64,000 nucleotides of DNA from Helopsaltes ochotensis. Lineage: Eukaryota; Chordata; Aves; Passeriformes; Locustellidae. The DNA lies in contig VXBM01000279.1 in assembly GCA_013400155.1 (NCBI GenBank), positions 800,319-864,318 of the forward strand, in the 5' to 3' direction. This document shows, in pieces, positions 22,777 to 32,141 of the stretch; the first letter of the stretch is position 1; each line of letters begins with the position of its first letter. Position numbers and translations under genes: made by a program. A model generated the notes under the pieces. The model saw nothing but the letters and a program-made list of their open reading frames with translations. It searched no databases and was not told the origin of the DNA.

Positions 22777-22914
22777 AGCCTGGAAGAGGAGATTACCTCC
22801 ATTTTGTTTAGTAAGGAGCGCTTCGGCGCCGGCACCAGCGGGCCCTTCGCCGCCGCCAGCCCGGGGCCAGCAGAGGGCGCTGCGGGGGAGCCGACGGCCG
22901 CGCCGGGGCCCCAG
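22777..22914 (+). CDS. Candidate EPB41L2 cassette exon in GC-rich island
   Basis: 138 bp, 46 codons, phase 0-0: SLEEEITSILFSKERFGAGT, then an Ala/Gly/Pro-rich part ending TAAPGPQ. It starts right after a good pyrimidine tract and CGTCTAG; the TAG of that acceptor is an in-frame stop, so the open frame begins exactly at the splice site. Donor CCCCAG/GTGCTG is weak. It would insert between the SAB exon (..QTQG) and the U3 exon (SSHETL..) without a frameshift. If not spliced, the frame stays open to a TAA at 23,128-23,130, followed by AATAAA at 23,167, so an alternative terminal exon is also possible. I do not recognise the peptide. Confidence 0.42.
22867..22881 (+). promoter_or_regulatory. CTCF core motif
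   Basis: CCAGCAGAGGGCGCT matches the common CTCF core consensus CCASYAGRKGGCRSY at all 15 positions. It lies in the GC-rich island and inside the candidate cassette exon. Occupancy is inferred. Confidence 0.7.
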
Positions 22915-22952
22915 GTGCTGCTCGGGCGCGGGGCCGGGGCCCGCCGGGGACG

Positions 22953-22994
22953 GGACGGATCCCGCCGGGACAGGGACGGATCCCGCCGGGACAG
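22953..22994. repeat. 21-bp tandem repeat, two perfect copies
   Basis: The unit GGACGGATCCCGCCGGGACA plus G occurs at 22,953-22,973 and 22,974-22,994, with partial copies on both sides. Part of the GC-rich island; possibly a variable minisatellite. Confidence 0.9.
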
Positions 22995-23166
22995 GGACAG
23001 GCGCAGGCTCAGGGACGGGTCCGGGCTGCTCCCGTACGTCCCGGCCTGCCTTAGTGCTGCGTGCCTGCCTCAGAGCTTAACTCTGCGTCTGCAGCGCGCC
23101 AGAAACAGGCAGGAATCAGTGCTTGGCTAAGCTTACGCTCCGTGGGTGCTGCGCTAGGTAAACAGC

Positions 23167-23172
23167 AATAAA
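23167..23172 (+). terminator. Possible intronic polyadenylation signal
   Basis: AATAAA 37 nt after the in-frame stop of the read-through frame from the GC-rich island. If used, it would give a truncated 4.1G lacking U3 and the C-terminal domain. A chance occurrence is equally possible in this AT-rich intron. Confidence 0.25.
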
Positions 23173-23905
23173 AGCTAGGATTAAGTCACAGATGGTGTGT
23201 TGATTTTTGTATTCTTTTCATTTGCACTCTTAATTTTGCTGCAGACTGTTCACTAAAAGTATGTTCGATTAAAAAAACCTCACAGCATAATACATCATTT
23301 GCTGTGGGCTTCAGATAACCATCGTTATTTTGTTATGGAACAAATACTAATATAGCTGCTTTATTATCATCCTTTTGGCTCCAAACAATTCTTATAGTAT
23401 CTCCTTGATAATCATGTATTGCTACTCTGACAATATACTACGCTAAGTCGTCTTCTTCTCATTATCACTTAAGTTGCATGAAGTAACAGACCAAAGACAT
23501 ACAGCTAATTAAACCCTGCAATAATGCTTTTTATACTATTTTTTAAATTATGACAGACTGGTAGTAGAGCTTTATTTTTTCTGTTTACTTTGTTTAATAT
23601 TATTTATTCTTAATTCCTGATTTAACTAAGAAATAACTGTCTCAGTACACTGGCTAGTACATTCATGCTGTTTATTTTCATGTTTTCATAATTCAATTCT
23701 TACACCAATAATAATTTCCAGAATTCTTACCTACTTTTGATCAAATATTTCAATGAAGTGTAAGGCAACTAGCATCTTGCAGTGACTATATAGCATCTCT
23801 CTAGTATCGTGTGTATACATTCTTAAAAGCTTGCTTGGAGGATGTTGCGCTGTTGAAAAGGGTTATGCATTGATTTTTGTCCTCTGATTGCTTTTTGTTT
23901 CACAG

Positions 23906-23959
23906 AGACATGCTTCCAGAACAGAAGGGCCTTGTACTGGAGTCAGCGATGCTGATAAG
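23906..23959 (+). CDS. Candidate EPB41L2 54-bp exon (RHASRTEGPC...)
   Basis: 18 codons, RHASRTEGPCTGVSDADK, phase 0-0, between acceptor TTGTTTCACAG (good pyrimidine tract) and donor GATAAG/GTTCTG (weak). It lies 209 bp before the U3 exon and could join it in frame. Not recognised in human 4.1G from memory; candidate only. Confidence 0.28.
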
Positions 23960-24168
23960 GTTCTGCAGATTTTTTCCATGGTTAAATTTGGCTCTAACTC
24001 TTCCAATCCATCTTCATTCTTTCCTTCCTTCTTTTTTCAGTTAACCATCACAGCCATCTTTTGTCTTCCATATGACATGAACCAGCTATCAGCTGATTTT
24101 TATTTCCATCATTTTAATTTATTCATATACTCTACTTTTGTTTATCCTCATCCATGTTTTTTGTGCAG

Positions 24169-24729
24169 AGTTCACATGAGACTCTGGACATAGTGGAGGA
24201 GAAGAAGCAGGCAGAGTTTGGGATAGAAGAAACACTAGTCATAGACGAAACCAACAAAGGGAAAATGCAAGTTGCCACTGATGCTGGGGAGACATGTAAG
24301 GTGGAGCACGTGTCGAAAAAGGACTCTTCATCATTGCCATCAGATAGTAGCAGCAGCAGCAGTAGTAGTGAGAGTGAGGATGAAGAGATGGGAGAATACC
24401 AGCCACATCATAGGGCAATTGAGGAAGTCATCAGGGAAGAACAGGAGGAAGAGGAAGACGTGAAAAGGAAAGAACATGAAGAAAATACGGAGCATGTGGA
24501 AGCCATAACAGAAGGCAGTAAACTAAATGCAACAATTGAACACATACAAGTTACAGCTGAAGATTTGGTCCAGGAAAATACGGTTACTGTAGCTACAGAA
24601 GAGAAGAACTTGTCAGAGCAAATTAAGCAAGATTTAGGTGAAGAAAAAGAGGAGGAACAGCTGAAACTCAATGGAGATGTGTCTCATGTTGACATTGATG
24701 TTGCACCACAATTAATTTGTTGTTCTGAG
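24169..24729 (+). CDS. EPB41L2: EPB41L2 exon: acidic U3 region
   Basis: 561 bp, 187 codons, phase 0-0, the longest constitutive exon here. It starts SSHETLDIVEEKKQAEFG, has an eight-Ser run (24,346-24,369) followed by ESEDEEMGEYQPHHRAIEE, long Glu/Lys-rich stretches (EEQEEEEDVKRKEHEEN), and ends GDVSHVDIDVAPQLICCSE. The two ends match human 4.1G; the middle is diverged and low-complexity, as usual for U3. Ser run plus acidic residues gives many casein-kinase-2-like sites by sequence. Probably disordered spacer between SAB and CTD. Acceptor TTGTGCAG, donor TCTGAG/GTAAAT. Confidence 0.96.
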
Positions 24730-26553
24730 GTAAATGGTAGAACAGTATGACAAGTAGATTAAGCAGAGATATTTCTTGGGGTGAAAATATACCTGCCTTT
24801 CTTCTTCTCCTATTCCTCCACATCTTCTGGCATCCTACAAGATTCAGATCATTTGGAAGGGGAAACCATTGATGAGCAGTGAAATTCTGTCTCCTTCAGT
24901 TATGGTTTCTGACTTTTTGCTAGAACTGAGTGAAAATCACCAGTAAAGGCAAACCTTCCGAAGACTGAGATCTCTTTTTTTTTTATCTCCTCCATATTTT
25001 ATATGCACATACATAATGTGTGTTGATTACTTACATGTTTCCAGCGTTTTTAAGTCTTGTCTTGTCTACTCGTCAACAGTTTTTGACAAGTCCATGACAT
25101 GTAATTGTGACTGGAAAAAACTATTGCAAATTGAAATTAGAAAGCACCTGTCACAAATTTTTGTTCCTTTTTTCCTTGTACTCAATCACTGCTTTTCTTG
25201 CCTTTTATTCCCTCCTTCAATAAAACATTATGGATTTGTGGTTAGAATATGTATGGCTAGGAATGGCATAGGTGAGAGCACTGTGCTGTTAAGTGGTGAG
25301 GCTCATATCACAATGTTTCCGTGAAGTCTTCTAGTGCAGTAGATACTTAGGAAGCATGCATGGGTTCCTGTCACAACCAGTTGTTTTAAGCCAAACAAGG
25401 TTGAAGAGTTCATTACTGGACAAATGATAAGGAAGAAGAAAGGGAAAAAATGAAAGGCAAGCATGCATGTCTTTGTAAATTTGTCATGATCTTCTGCTGA
25501 GTTTTTCACCAGTTCAGTGGGTTTTTTGTAGTTCTCTACCTGCTTGTTCTTGTAATGGGGGCTTTTTTTTCACTTTTTAATCAAAACAAGTCACATTCAT
25601 TCTTTTGTTGTCTTTTGCATACACAGCTGTTCTGATTAACAACATGAAAGAAGTAGTTTATTAGACTTTTAGAATTTGCAAGTACCCACACTTCCTAAAA
25701 GCATAGATAGTTTGGAGAAAGGGGAAGAGGGGCAGGTGTGTGCAAGCATGAAAGGGCGTTTGGTTTTTTCCTGGGATTTTACCCTATGTGTATTCAAAAT
25801 CAATATAAGATAGCAGCTGATGCATTTAGAAAAATATCAAAAGGCTTTAGTTCTTAAATCTAATGAAAATCTACTCCAATAAGATAAGTAATGAGTTCAC
25901 TAGCTTACAGACCCCAGGTTAATTGCTTTGTTTGTGATACTGCAGAGTACACCACTAGTTTAAATTGTTGAAGTAGTGTTTTAGAATCTTTGTCAAAAGA
26001 AGTCATTGACTTACAGAAAAATTTAGACTGCTTAAAATCCAGTTTTCAAAAGTTTTTCTTTTCCAGAAGTGATACATATTAAAAAGTCAAACTTTTATGG
26101 AATTGCTATTCCTGATTTGCAGACTGAGGAGTGATAGATATTTTCCCAGATTAGTTCTAATACAAAGTTTATCTGTCTGATCTAGCTGTCAGTTTCTTTA
26201 TGCAAACTAAGATTTTTTTTTTTTTTGTAGTGGTGCTTTTACACATTTTCAGTACATGTGCTGTAGCTTTGTTTTAGTAATTGCTCTTTAGTATGTACTG
26301 TTGGCTGAAACACTGAACTTTGACAAGGTTATTAGGACATTAAATTTTCCTGCAATATTATGGATATCCTAGAGGGTTGACGTATTAATCTTCATTTCAT
26401 TTTGCTTATTTATTGCATGCTTTTTGTATGGGAAGTCAGTCAAATACTTATCTTACTGTTATGCTTTTCTTGAGTTTTTGGTTGTGTTTTCTTGGTCCAC
26501 TTTACAAAACTGCTTCTGTCTTTTGAATTGATTGTTTATTTCTTGCATCACAG
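24730..26553 (+). other. EPB41L2: EPB41L2 intron
   Basis: About 1.8 kb. AT-rich; T14 run near 26,213-26,226. No repeat family or additional exon recognised; open frames at 25,016-25,324 and 25,303-25,509 look like chance. Confidence 0.8.
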
Positions 26554-26676
26554 CCTCCAGTAGTGAAAACAGAGATGGTAACCATTTCAGATGCCACTCA
26601 GAGAACTGAAATCTCCACTAAGGAAATTCCAATTGTTCAAACAGAAACTAAAACTATCACATATGAATCTCCACAG
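26554..26676 (+). CDS. EPB41L2: EPB41L2 exon: start of C-terminal domain
   Basis: 123 bp, 41 codons, phase 0-0: PPVVKTEMVTISDATQRTE, ISTKEIPIVQTETKTITYE, SPQ. KTETVTIS.. and KE(V/I)PIVxTETKTITYE are hallmarks of the 4.1 C-terminal domain in all paralogues. In this family the CTD is the binding platform for proteins such as NuMA and several receptors. Acceptor CATCACAG, donor CCACAG/GTACGG. Confidence 0.97.
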
Positions 26677-27161
26677 GTACGGTGACTGGTTTGTTTGCAC
26701 TCTTATTTTTATTACAGTTATGTAGATCAAAATAGATAATGTCCAAAAATGCTTTTCAAAAGCATACACTTTTTTCCTAGCAGATAACATTGTACTTTGG
26801 CTATGAATTAGGTAAGTGAAATATTACAAAACCACATTACTTAAGGAGTTCTAATTTTCTTTTTCAGTATAAAGACTTAGTTGCTGCCTGTGAAAGTATA
26901 ATTCACTTTAATCCAGTTTTGGAAACCTGATTAAAATATCTCATCGCTCCTGAAAGGAACACATAACTGTGAGCATGAATTCTCCGCAGGAATGGGCCAT
27001 AATAATAAACTTACCAAGTGCTGTGAATTTGGATGGCTTCTACTTAGGTTTCAGTTCTAGCTGAATTAAAGAATGTGTTTAGTAAGAAAACTAGACTTTT
27101 CTCCTGAGAAAACAAAGTTTTTTAAGTGCCATTATACAATAATATCTTTTTTTTCTTCCAG
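26677..27161 (+). other. EPB41L2: EPB41L2 intron
   Basis: Short intron, nothing recognised beyond the 3' pyrimidine tract at 27,145-27,159. Confidence 0.85.
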
Positions 27162-27260
27162 CTTGATGGCAATGCTGTTGGTGATACCGGTGTGCTAGTG
27201 AGTGCACAGACCATTACATCAGAGTCCATTTCTACTACCACAACTACACACATCACAAAG
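27162..27260 (+). CDS. EPB41L2: EPB41L2 exon: C-terminal domain, second part
   Basis: 99 bp, 33 codons, phase 0-0: LDGNAVGDTGVLVSAQ, TITSESISTTTTTHITK. The (A)QTITSE(S/T)xSTTTTTHITK block is nearly invariant in 4.1 CTDs. Acceptor TCTTCCAG, donor CAAAG/GTAAAG. Confidence 0.97.
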
Positions 27261-29314
27261 GTAAAGTATATTTCATGTCTTTCTTAATTAAAATAGACAC
27301 CAGCCCCTCAAAGCACAATTTTACATGATGTTTCTTGTATATCTGCTAATTCATTGAGGAAAACTAACTTGAAATGGAAGGTATTCATGCCAGGCATGTG
27401 TGAGAGTTAAATCTTTCTGTACAGATTTTGAAGTTAGAAGTCCTAACAAATAAGCAGGAATATCTGGGAATAGTACATTGAAAGGGGGAAAAATATGATT
27501 AGTGGTTTTTCAGTAGTTCATATAGTTCTTATTTCAGTATTTGCTAAATGAGTGTGTATCTAAAATTTTACAGATTCAGACCTGTCCTCACCCACTGCTA
27601 TGGTACAGAATCTTTGCTAGTGTAACTAACTTGTCTGAGGTCCACAGGAGCCCTACTAATGGCACCGTGATGAACTGAAACAGTGTTTACCAGACTTTAT
27701 GTTGATTGTCCTTGTGCTTCTAGGTTCACCTTATATTTAAAACCAGATCATTCTGTTAGATTAGTTTGCGAGCATGTTTGAGTGCTGCATTATTTCCTCT
27801 GCATTCCATGCTTGAAAAGGAAAGGAAAACTCAGTGTTAACAGGACATCACATGTGTTTCATGGACAACATGTAATGCTTCATGCCAGAGTGTGTTAGAA
27901 CTGCCAAAGTGTGATGATGATTATTGTTATTGCTAATTTATGTAAATATTTGTCAAATTTTAGGTATGCCTAAAACAGCACAGTTTTCAACTCCTCTTTG
28001 AACTCTTAGCATCTTTTTTGAAAAAAATTATAGAAATTATAGAAAGCATTGTTTCAGATAAAGAAAAATGGAAGAGGGAAAAAAAGTGTGAGTTCAGGAT
28101 TCCCCCCCAAAAATACAGAAGTTTTAAATACAACATGACAGAACTGAACAATAATTCACTGCTCTCTGGATATATTTTCTAAAGATTGAAATATTCTGGA
28201 GATTGAAAGTCATATGCACAAAATGATAGTGGAAGAATAATGTTGGAAAATGAGTCACATGAAATAAAGTGAACTCGGAATTAAAAATGCATATATTAAA
28301 AATGCATTTGTTATAAAGACTAGCTAACAGATCCTTTTCAGACTCCTCCTCCTTTTTGGAATCATTAAGTCACCGCCATTTTAGGAAAAAAAATCTTTAT
28401 TCAGTTAATTGAACCACAGTTTTGACAGGAAGTGTACATTTTCTTGTCAAGTTCAGATGTCAAATAGTCTTGCTTCTTGGAAGGAATATTAAAGAAAATG
28501 GTTTCATTCTTGTCTTCTACTGAAAAATTACTGGAATTACCATGATGCAGCGGATTCTTAACTTTTTTGAATTGATGATAAACAGTCAATAACAAGATAT
28601 TTTGAATTTTCTAAGCTGACTTTTTATTTTGCATTGCAAACTGTTCATTACTGATAAAGGGACCTTCCAGAATAGTTCTGATATTCTAATGGTGTTCTTA
28701 ACAGAGTCATTTTGGCTCTTCCCTTGTACGGTCAGTGTATTTTAAGTAGTAGTTTATTCTTTTCTTATGAAAGGCTGATTTAAAGGCAAATAATGTTATT
28801 TCTGTGAGAATTTTTGTTATGAGCTAAAGTGTTTTAATCATTAGAATAAGTGAAGAAAAAAAGCACGAAACGACGTACGTTAGAAATATCTGATGAAAGT
28901 CCTTGAATGACAGAACTGAAAACCAGATCATCTTTGTATTTAATGGCATAGGATTATGACTATGGAGAGGCCCATGATAAATGGGTTGAAATAAAAGACT
29001 CCTGGAATTTTCACGTTGCCAGATTCATATGGCAGAAGAAGCTGGAATTACAGTTTGCCAAACATGGGCTCTAGTAACAGGAGTAATTCTCTATTGCTGG
29101 ATTTTTATCAAGTTTAGCAATTTTTAGAAGGTGACCAACTGTATAGCTGAAAAAGGAGAGGATGATTTAGCACTGAACACATTTACTACTAATTGCAACT
29201 CAGGCATAGAAATCTATTTGTTTCAGTGCAACAGGAGGTTGTGCTTGTGGAAAAACGGAATAATTACAGGGGTGTTTTTCTGGTTTGTTGGTTTTTTTTT
29301 TCTGACATCTGTAG
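27261..29314 (+). other. EPB41L2: EPB41L2 intron
   Basis: About 2.05 kb, AT-rich. A short direct repeat ATTAAAAATGCAT occurs twice near 28,280-28,310. No repeat family, RNA gene or exon recognised. Confidence 0.8.
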
Positions 29315-29395
29315 ATGGTAAAAGGTGGAGTATCAGAAACAAGAATTGAGAAGCGCATTGTCATTACTGGAGATGCAGATATTGACCATGATGAG
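29315..29395 (+). CDS. EPB41L2: EPB41L2 exon: C-terminal domain, third part
   Basis: 81 bp, 27 codons, phase 0-0: MVKGGVSETRIEKRIVIT, GDADIDHDE. GG(I/V)SETRIEKRIVITGDxDIDHD is the core of the 4.1 CTD. Two differences from human 4.1G as I recall it: the exon starts Met (ATG) where human has Thr (TVKGG), and ends Glu where human has Gln (DHDQ). Acceptor ATCTGTAG, donor GATGAG/GTGAGC. Confidence 0.96.
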
Positions 29396-31263
29396 GTGAG
29401 CAAACTTAACACTTAAAATGTGGGATTGTAGTCTGGTGAGATCTAGATGATGTTTCAGAAATCTGAAGTAAGAGAGAGGTGGAAAAATTGAATAAAATGA
29501 TATAGAAAAGCCCTAAGACTTTTAATTGTGGCATAGTTATTAAGCAGTTGTGTTTTGCTATTAAGAAGCCTTTTGAATATATGTGAAAGAATAACAGCAT
29601 TTGTAAATTTGCATCATAGATCATGTGAATGGATTTTTGCTATTTTTAGAGGGATTACTCTTTTTGGAAGAGACCCAGTTTATTTAGTGCAGCTTTTGTA
29701 CTGGGAGGAAAAAACATTACTGAAATAATCTTCTTTTGATACGCTGATCTGGATAGATGGGAGTCTTTACTGCATGATTTCAGCAACATCTGAATGCAGC
29801 GCTCATTTTGATTGAAAGCTTTGAAATACCTTAAAACATTAACTATTTGAATTTAAAAATTAGGTTTTGGCCAGTATTTGTAGAATTATGTGTAACAAAA
29901 ATAATCGTTGATCTGCTGTAATTGTATGTACCTTTTACCTCTGTCAGTACTAAAGCAGTATTTTACGATGTCTTAGAAACTAAGGTTAAAATTACTTCTA
30001 TGTGCCCAATTAATAAGGCTGAATTTGAGCACTACACAGGAAAATAATTAAGAAAAGTCAATTATTTAGTCTTTGTAGTGATGATTACTCAGGGTTTGGG
30101 TTTTTTTTAATCTAAGAAACTACAGTAACAAAGGCAATCAACAGTTATTGGTTTATACAAATGGAAAAGCCTACCTTGTAAATACATTTCTAACTTCATG
30201 AAGGCTTCACAAATCAGCATAACAGGGTTCAGTTTAACCTATGAATTGTAATATATTTCAAGGTTTCAAGGACTTTATTTTCACATTTTGATTTGTGTCC
30301 AGAAAGTGTCTTTTGACGAGTTGAATCTCTTCTTGAAATTCATAATTAAATGACAAGGCTGCTTAGCATCAGGCATGGATTGCTCTTGGTTGCCTTGACA
30401 AGCATTCAGTGCTCTTCAAATGTCTGGAAAGGTCATAAAATAGCTTTAGTGTACCAGACAACTCTCAAAGCCCTTCTTTAATTTGTGCATAATGAAGTAA
30501 AAAATGAAATTATAAAAAAGGGAGTACGAAATACACTTTTAATCAGTGAAGTTTTAAACAGCAGTGAGCAACTTGTTAAGAGACTGAAGAAGTATCTGCC
30601 ACTTTTTCTTAAGTGAATATGGAGCTTCTTAAATGCGCAAAATACATGCTGGATGTTTTTTATTTTTTCTATTAGCTCCCTATGTCATTAAAACAGTTTT
30701 CAATAGGAAAATATTTCAGTTTGGAGTTTCAGAATACAAATGTTTCTATTATCAGTTAGAGTCTTAGGGTTTTTTCGTTGTTTCTGGTTTGATTGTTAGC
30801 AGCCAACATCAGTATTGTACCAATGTACATCATGTGTCCTGTACATATTCCCTTAGTAGGATTTCAAATTCAGTGCCACATAATAGTCAGGGAGCCTAAT
30901 GCTGGTGTTTTCAATCTCTCTTCAGAGTTAGTTATTTCTTTTCTCACTTCATACCTCAGGAAATAGTCATTTTTCTAAATTAAGATAAATCTTTTTGTTG
31001 CCTTATATTTTTCTTGCTCCTTGTAGTATTTTGGAGGTTTCTATTTGCATTTGGTTCTAAGGTGAACAGGTGAACTGTTGCCTCTGAATACCTTGCCGTG
31101 TCTTCTGGTTTTCTCTTATGTTAGGTTCCAGCAGTAATACAGCTCACTGAACTAAGATGTGTACTAAGATGTGGGCAACAAAGAGAAGGTCCCAGGTGCT
31201 ATTTCACCTGTGGTGATTCAGAAGGTGCTCTTATGTTGTTGACTATGATGTAGAAGAAAATAT

Positions 31264-31315
31264 TACATTTCAGTTGGAAGGAACCTATGATGGTCATCTG
31301 ATCCAACTGGGTATA
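31264..31315 (-). mobile_element. Short CR1 LINE remnant, reverse
   Basis: TTTCAGTTGGAAGGAACCTA..GATGGTCATCTGATCCAACTGG resembles the reverse complement of the CR1 tail (..GGACTAGATGATC..GGTCCCTTCCAAC..). Only about 50 bp, diverged. Confidence 0.5.
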
Positions 31316-31726
31316 TTGGTAGATCTCTTCAGATGATAAAATTTCTTAAAATGGGAGCAACTAAATGATACTTGCGTTTGCACTTCCCTGAATTAAGCTA
31401 GAGAAATTTCTATTAAACTAGTACAAGGAGAAAAATGGGATTTTTGTGCTGAGATAGTTCTGTTACAATCCTTTTCCAGAGTTTCAGGACCATACTTAGT
31501 ATACACTCCAAAGTATCTTTCTGTTTTGTTCAGGAAACTGAAGGGCGCTCTTGTTTTTCTCTACTGTCTTATACTCTTGTTACAGCATTATTTGTTAGTT
31601 TTTTACAGAAGTTCAAAAAGTTCCGGGATATAGAAATACTTTTTTTCTCCTAAGATGAGCTAGAAAGTTGTATTACAGCTTTATGATTGCTTGTTACTTC
31701 CTGAAAATCTTGGTAAATTTTTAACA

Positions 31727-31871
31727 TGGTGGGGGGTTTTGGTTGTGGTTGGGGTGGTTGTTGTTGTTTTTGGTTTTGTTTTTGTGGTTTTTTTTGTTTG
31801 GGGTATTTAAGGGGGCTTTTTTTTTGGTTTTTTGGGTTTTATGTTTTGGGAGTTGGTTTGGGGTTTTTTTT
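31727..31871 (+). repeat. G/T-rich low-complexity block with G runs
   Basis: About 145 bp almost wholly G and T on the plus strand, with runs of GGGGGG, GGGG, GGGG, GGGGG, GGG, GGG and GGGG separated by T-rich spacers. The RNA could form G-quadruplexes close to the acceptor of the last coding exon. The open frames on both strands across it are compositional. Confidence 0.9.
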
Positions 31872-32002
31872 ATCTTTGATCTCAAGTTCAGGAAGTTCTG
31901 AAAAATTATAACTGAGTTTTCCAAAGGTTCTCTCCCATTCTCTAGCCCCACATGAACGTCCTTTTGGTTTTGTTATGTTCCATATTTCAAATACACTTGC
32001 AG

Positions 32003-32141
32003 GCCCTGGCACAGGCAATCAAAGAAGCCAAAGAACAGCACCCTGACATGTCTGTGACGAGAGTGGTGGTGCACAAAGAAACTGAACTTGCTGAGGAAGA
32101 TGAAGACTAAAATCAAAAATGCCCTCAAGCAAATACTTCAG
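32003..32141 (+). CDS. EPB41L2: EPB41L2 last coding exon: end of C-terminal domain, stop, start of 3' UTR
   Basis: Coding part 32,003-32,110 (35 codons plus TAA): ALAQAIKEAKEQHPDMSV, TRVVVHKETELAEEDED. ALAQAI(K/R)EA(K/R)EQHPDMSVT(R/K)VVVHKETE is the conserved end of all 4.1 proteins, and ELAEE(D/G)ED is the 4.1G version. After the stop the exon continues 31 nt to a consensus donor, TTCAG/GTAAGC, so part of the 3' UTR lies here and the rest beyond a 4-kb intron. The short stop-to-junction distance is below the usual 50-55 nt threshold, so nonsense-mediated decay should not be triggered. Confidence 0.96.

Larger units (their letters stand above)
22530..23150. other. GC-rich, CpG-dense island inside intron
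   Basis: About 600 bp of strongly GC-rich sequence, with a CpG-dense core at about 22,810-23,060, set in an AT-rich intron. Runs such as GCGCTTCGGCGCCGGC and GCGGGGCCGGGGCCCGCCGG are visible. It may be an unmethylated orphan CpG island, an intragenic promoter, or simply a GC-rich coding exon with flanking tandem repeat. Confidence 0.75.
18544..24168 (+). other. EPB41L2: Large EPB41L2 intron with GC-rich island
   Basis: About 5.6 kb, the largest coding intron here. It holds a T/TC tract at about 21,383-21,415, a near-perfect 40-bp inverted repeat (22,092-22,180), a GC-rich island (about 22,530-23,150) with an exon candidate, CTCF motif and 21-bp tandem repeat, and a second small exon candidate (23,906-23,959). 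The rest is AT-rich. Confidence 0.75.
29396..32002 (+). other. EPB41L2: EPB41L2 intron with G/T-rich block
   Basis: About 2.6 kb. A short minus-strand CR1 remnant lies near 31,264-31,315 and a G/T-only block at about 31,727-31,871 sits 130 nt before the last coding exon. Otherwise nothing. Confidence 0.75.

Noticed and set aside
31721..31951. Asn/Lys/Pro-rich minus-strand frame and Gly/Phe-rich plus-strand frame
   Set aside because: Both are translations of the G/T-rich low-complexity block.
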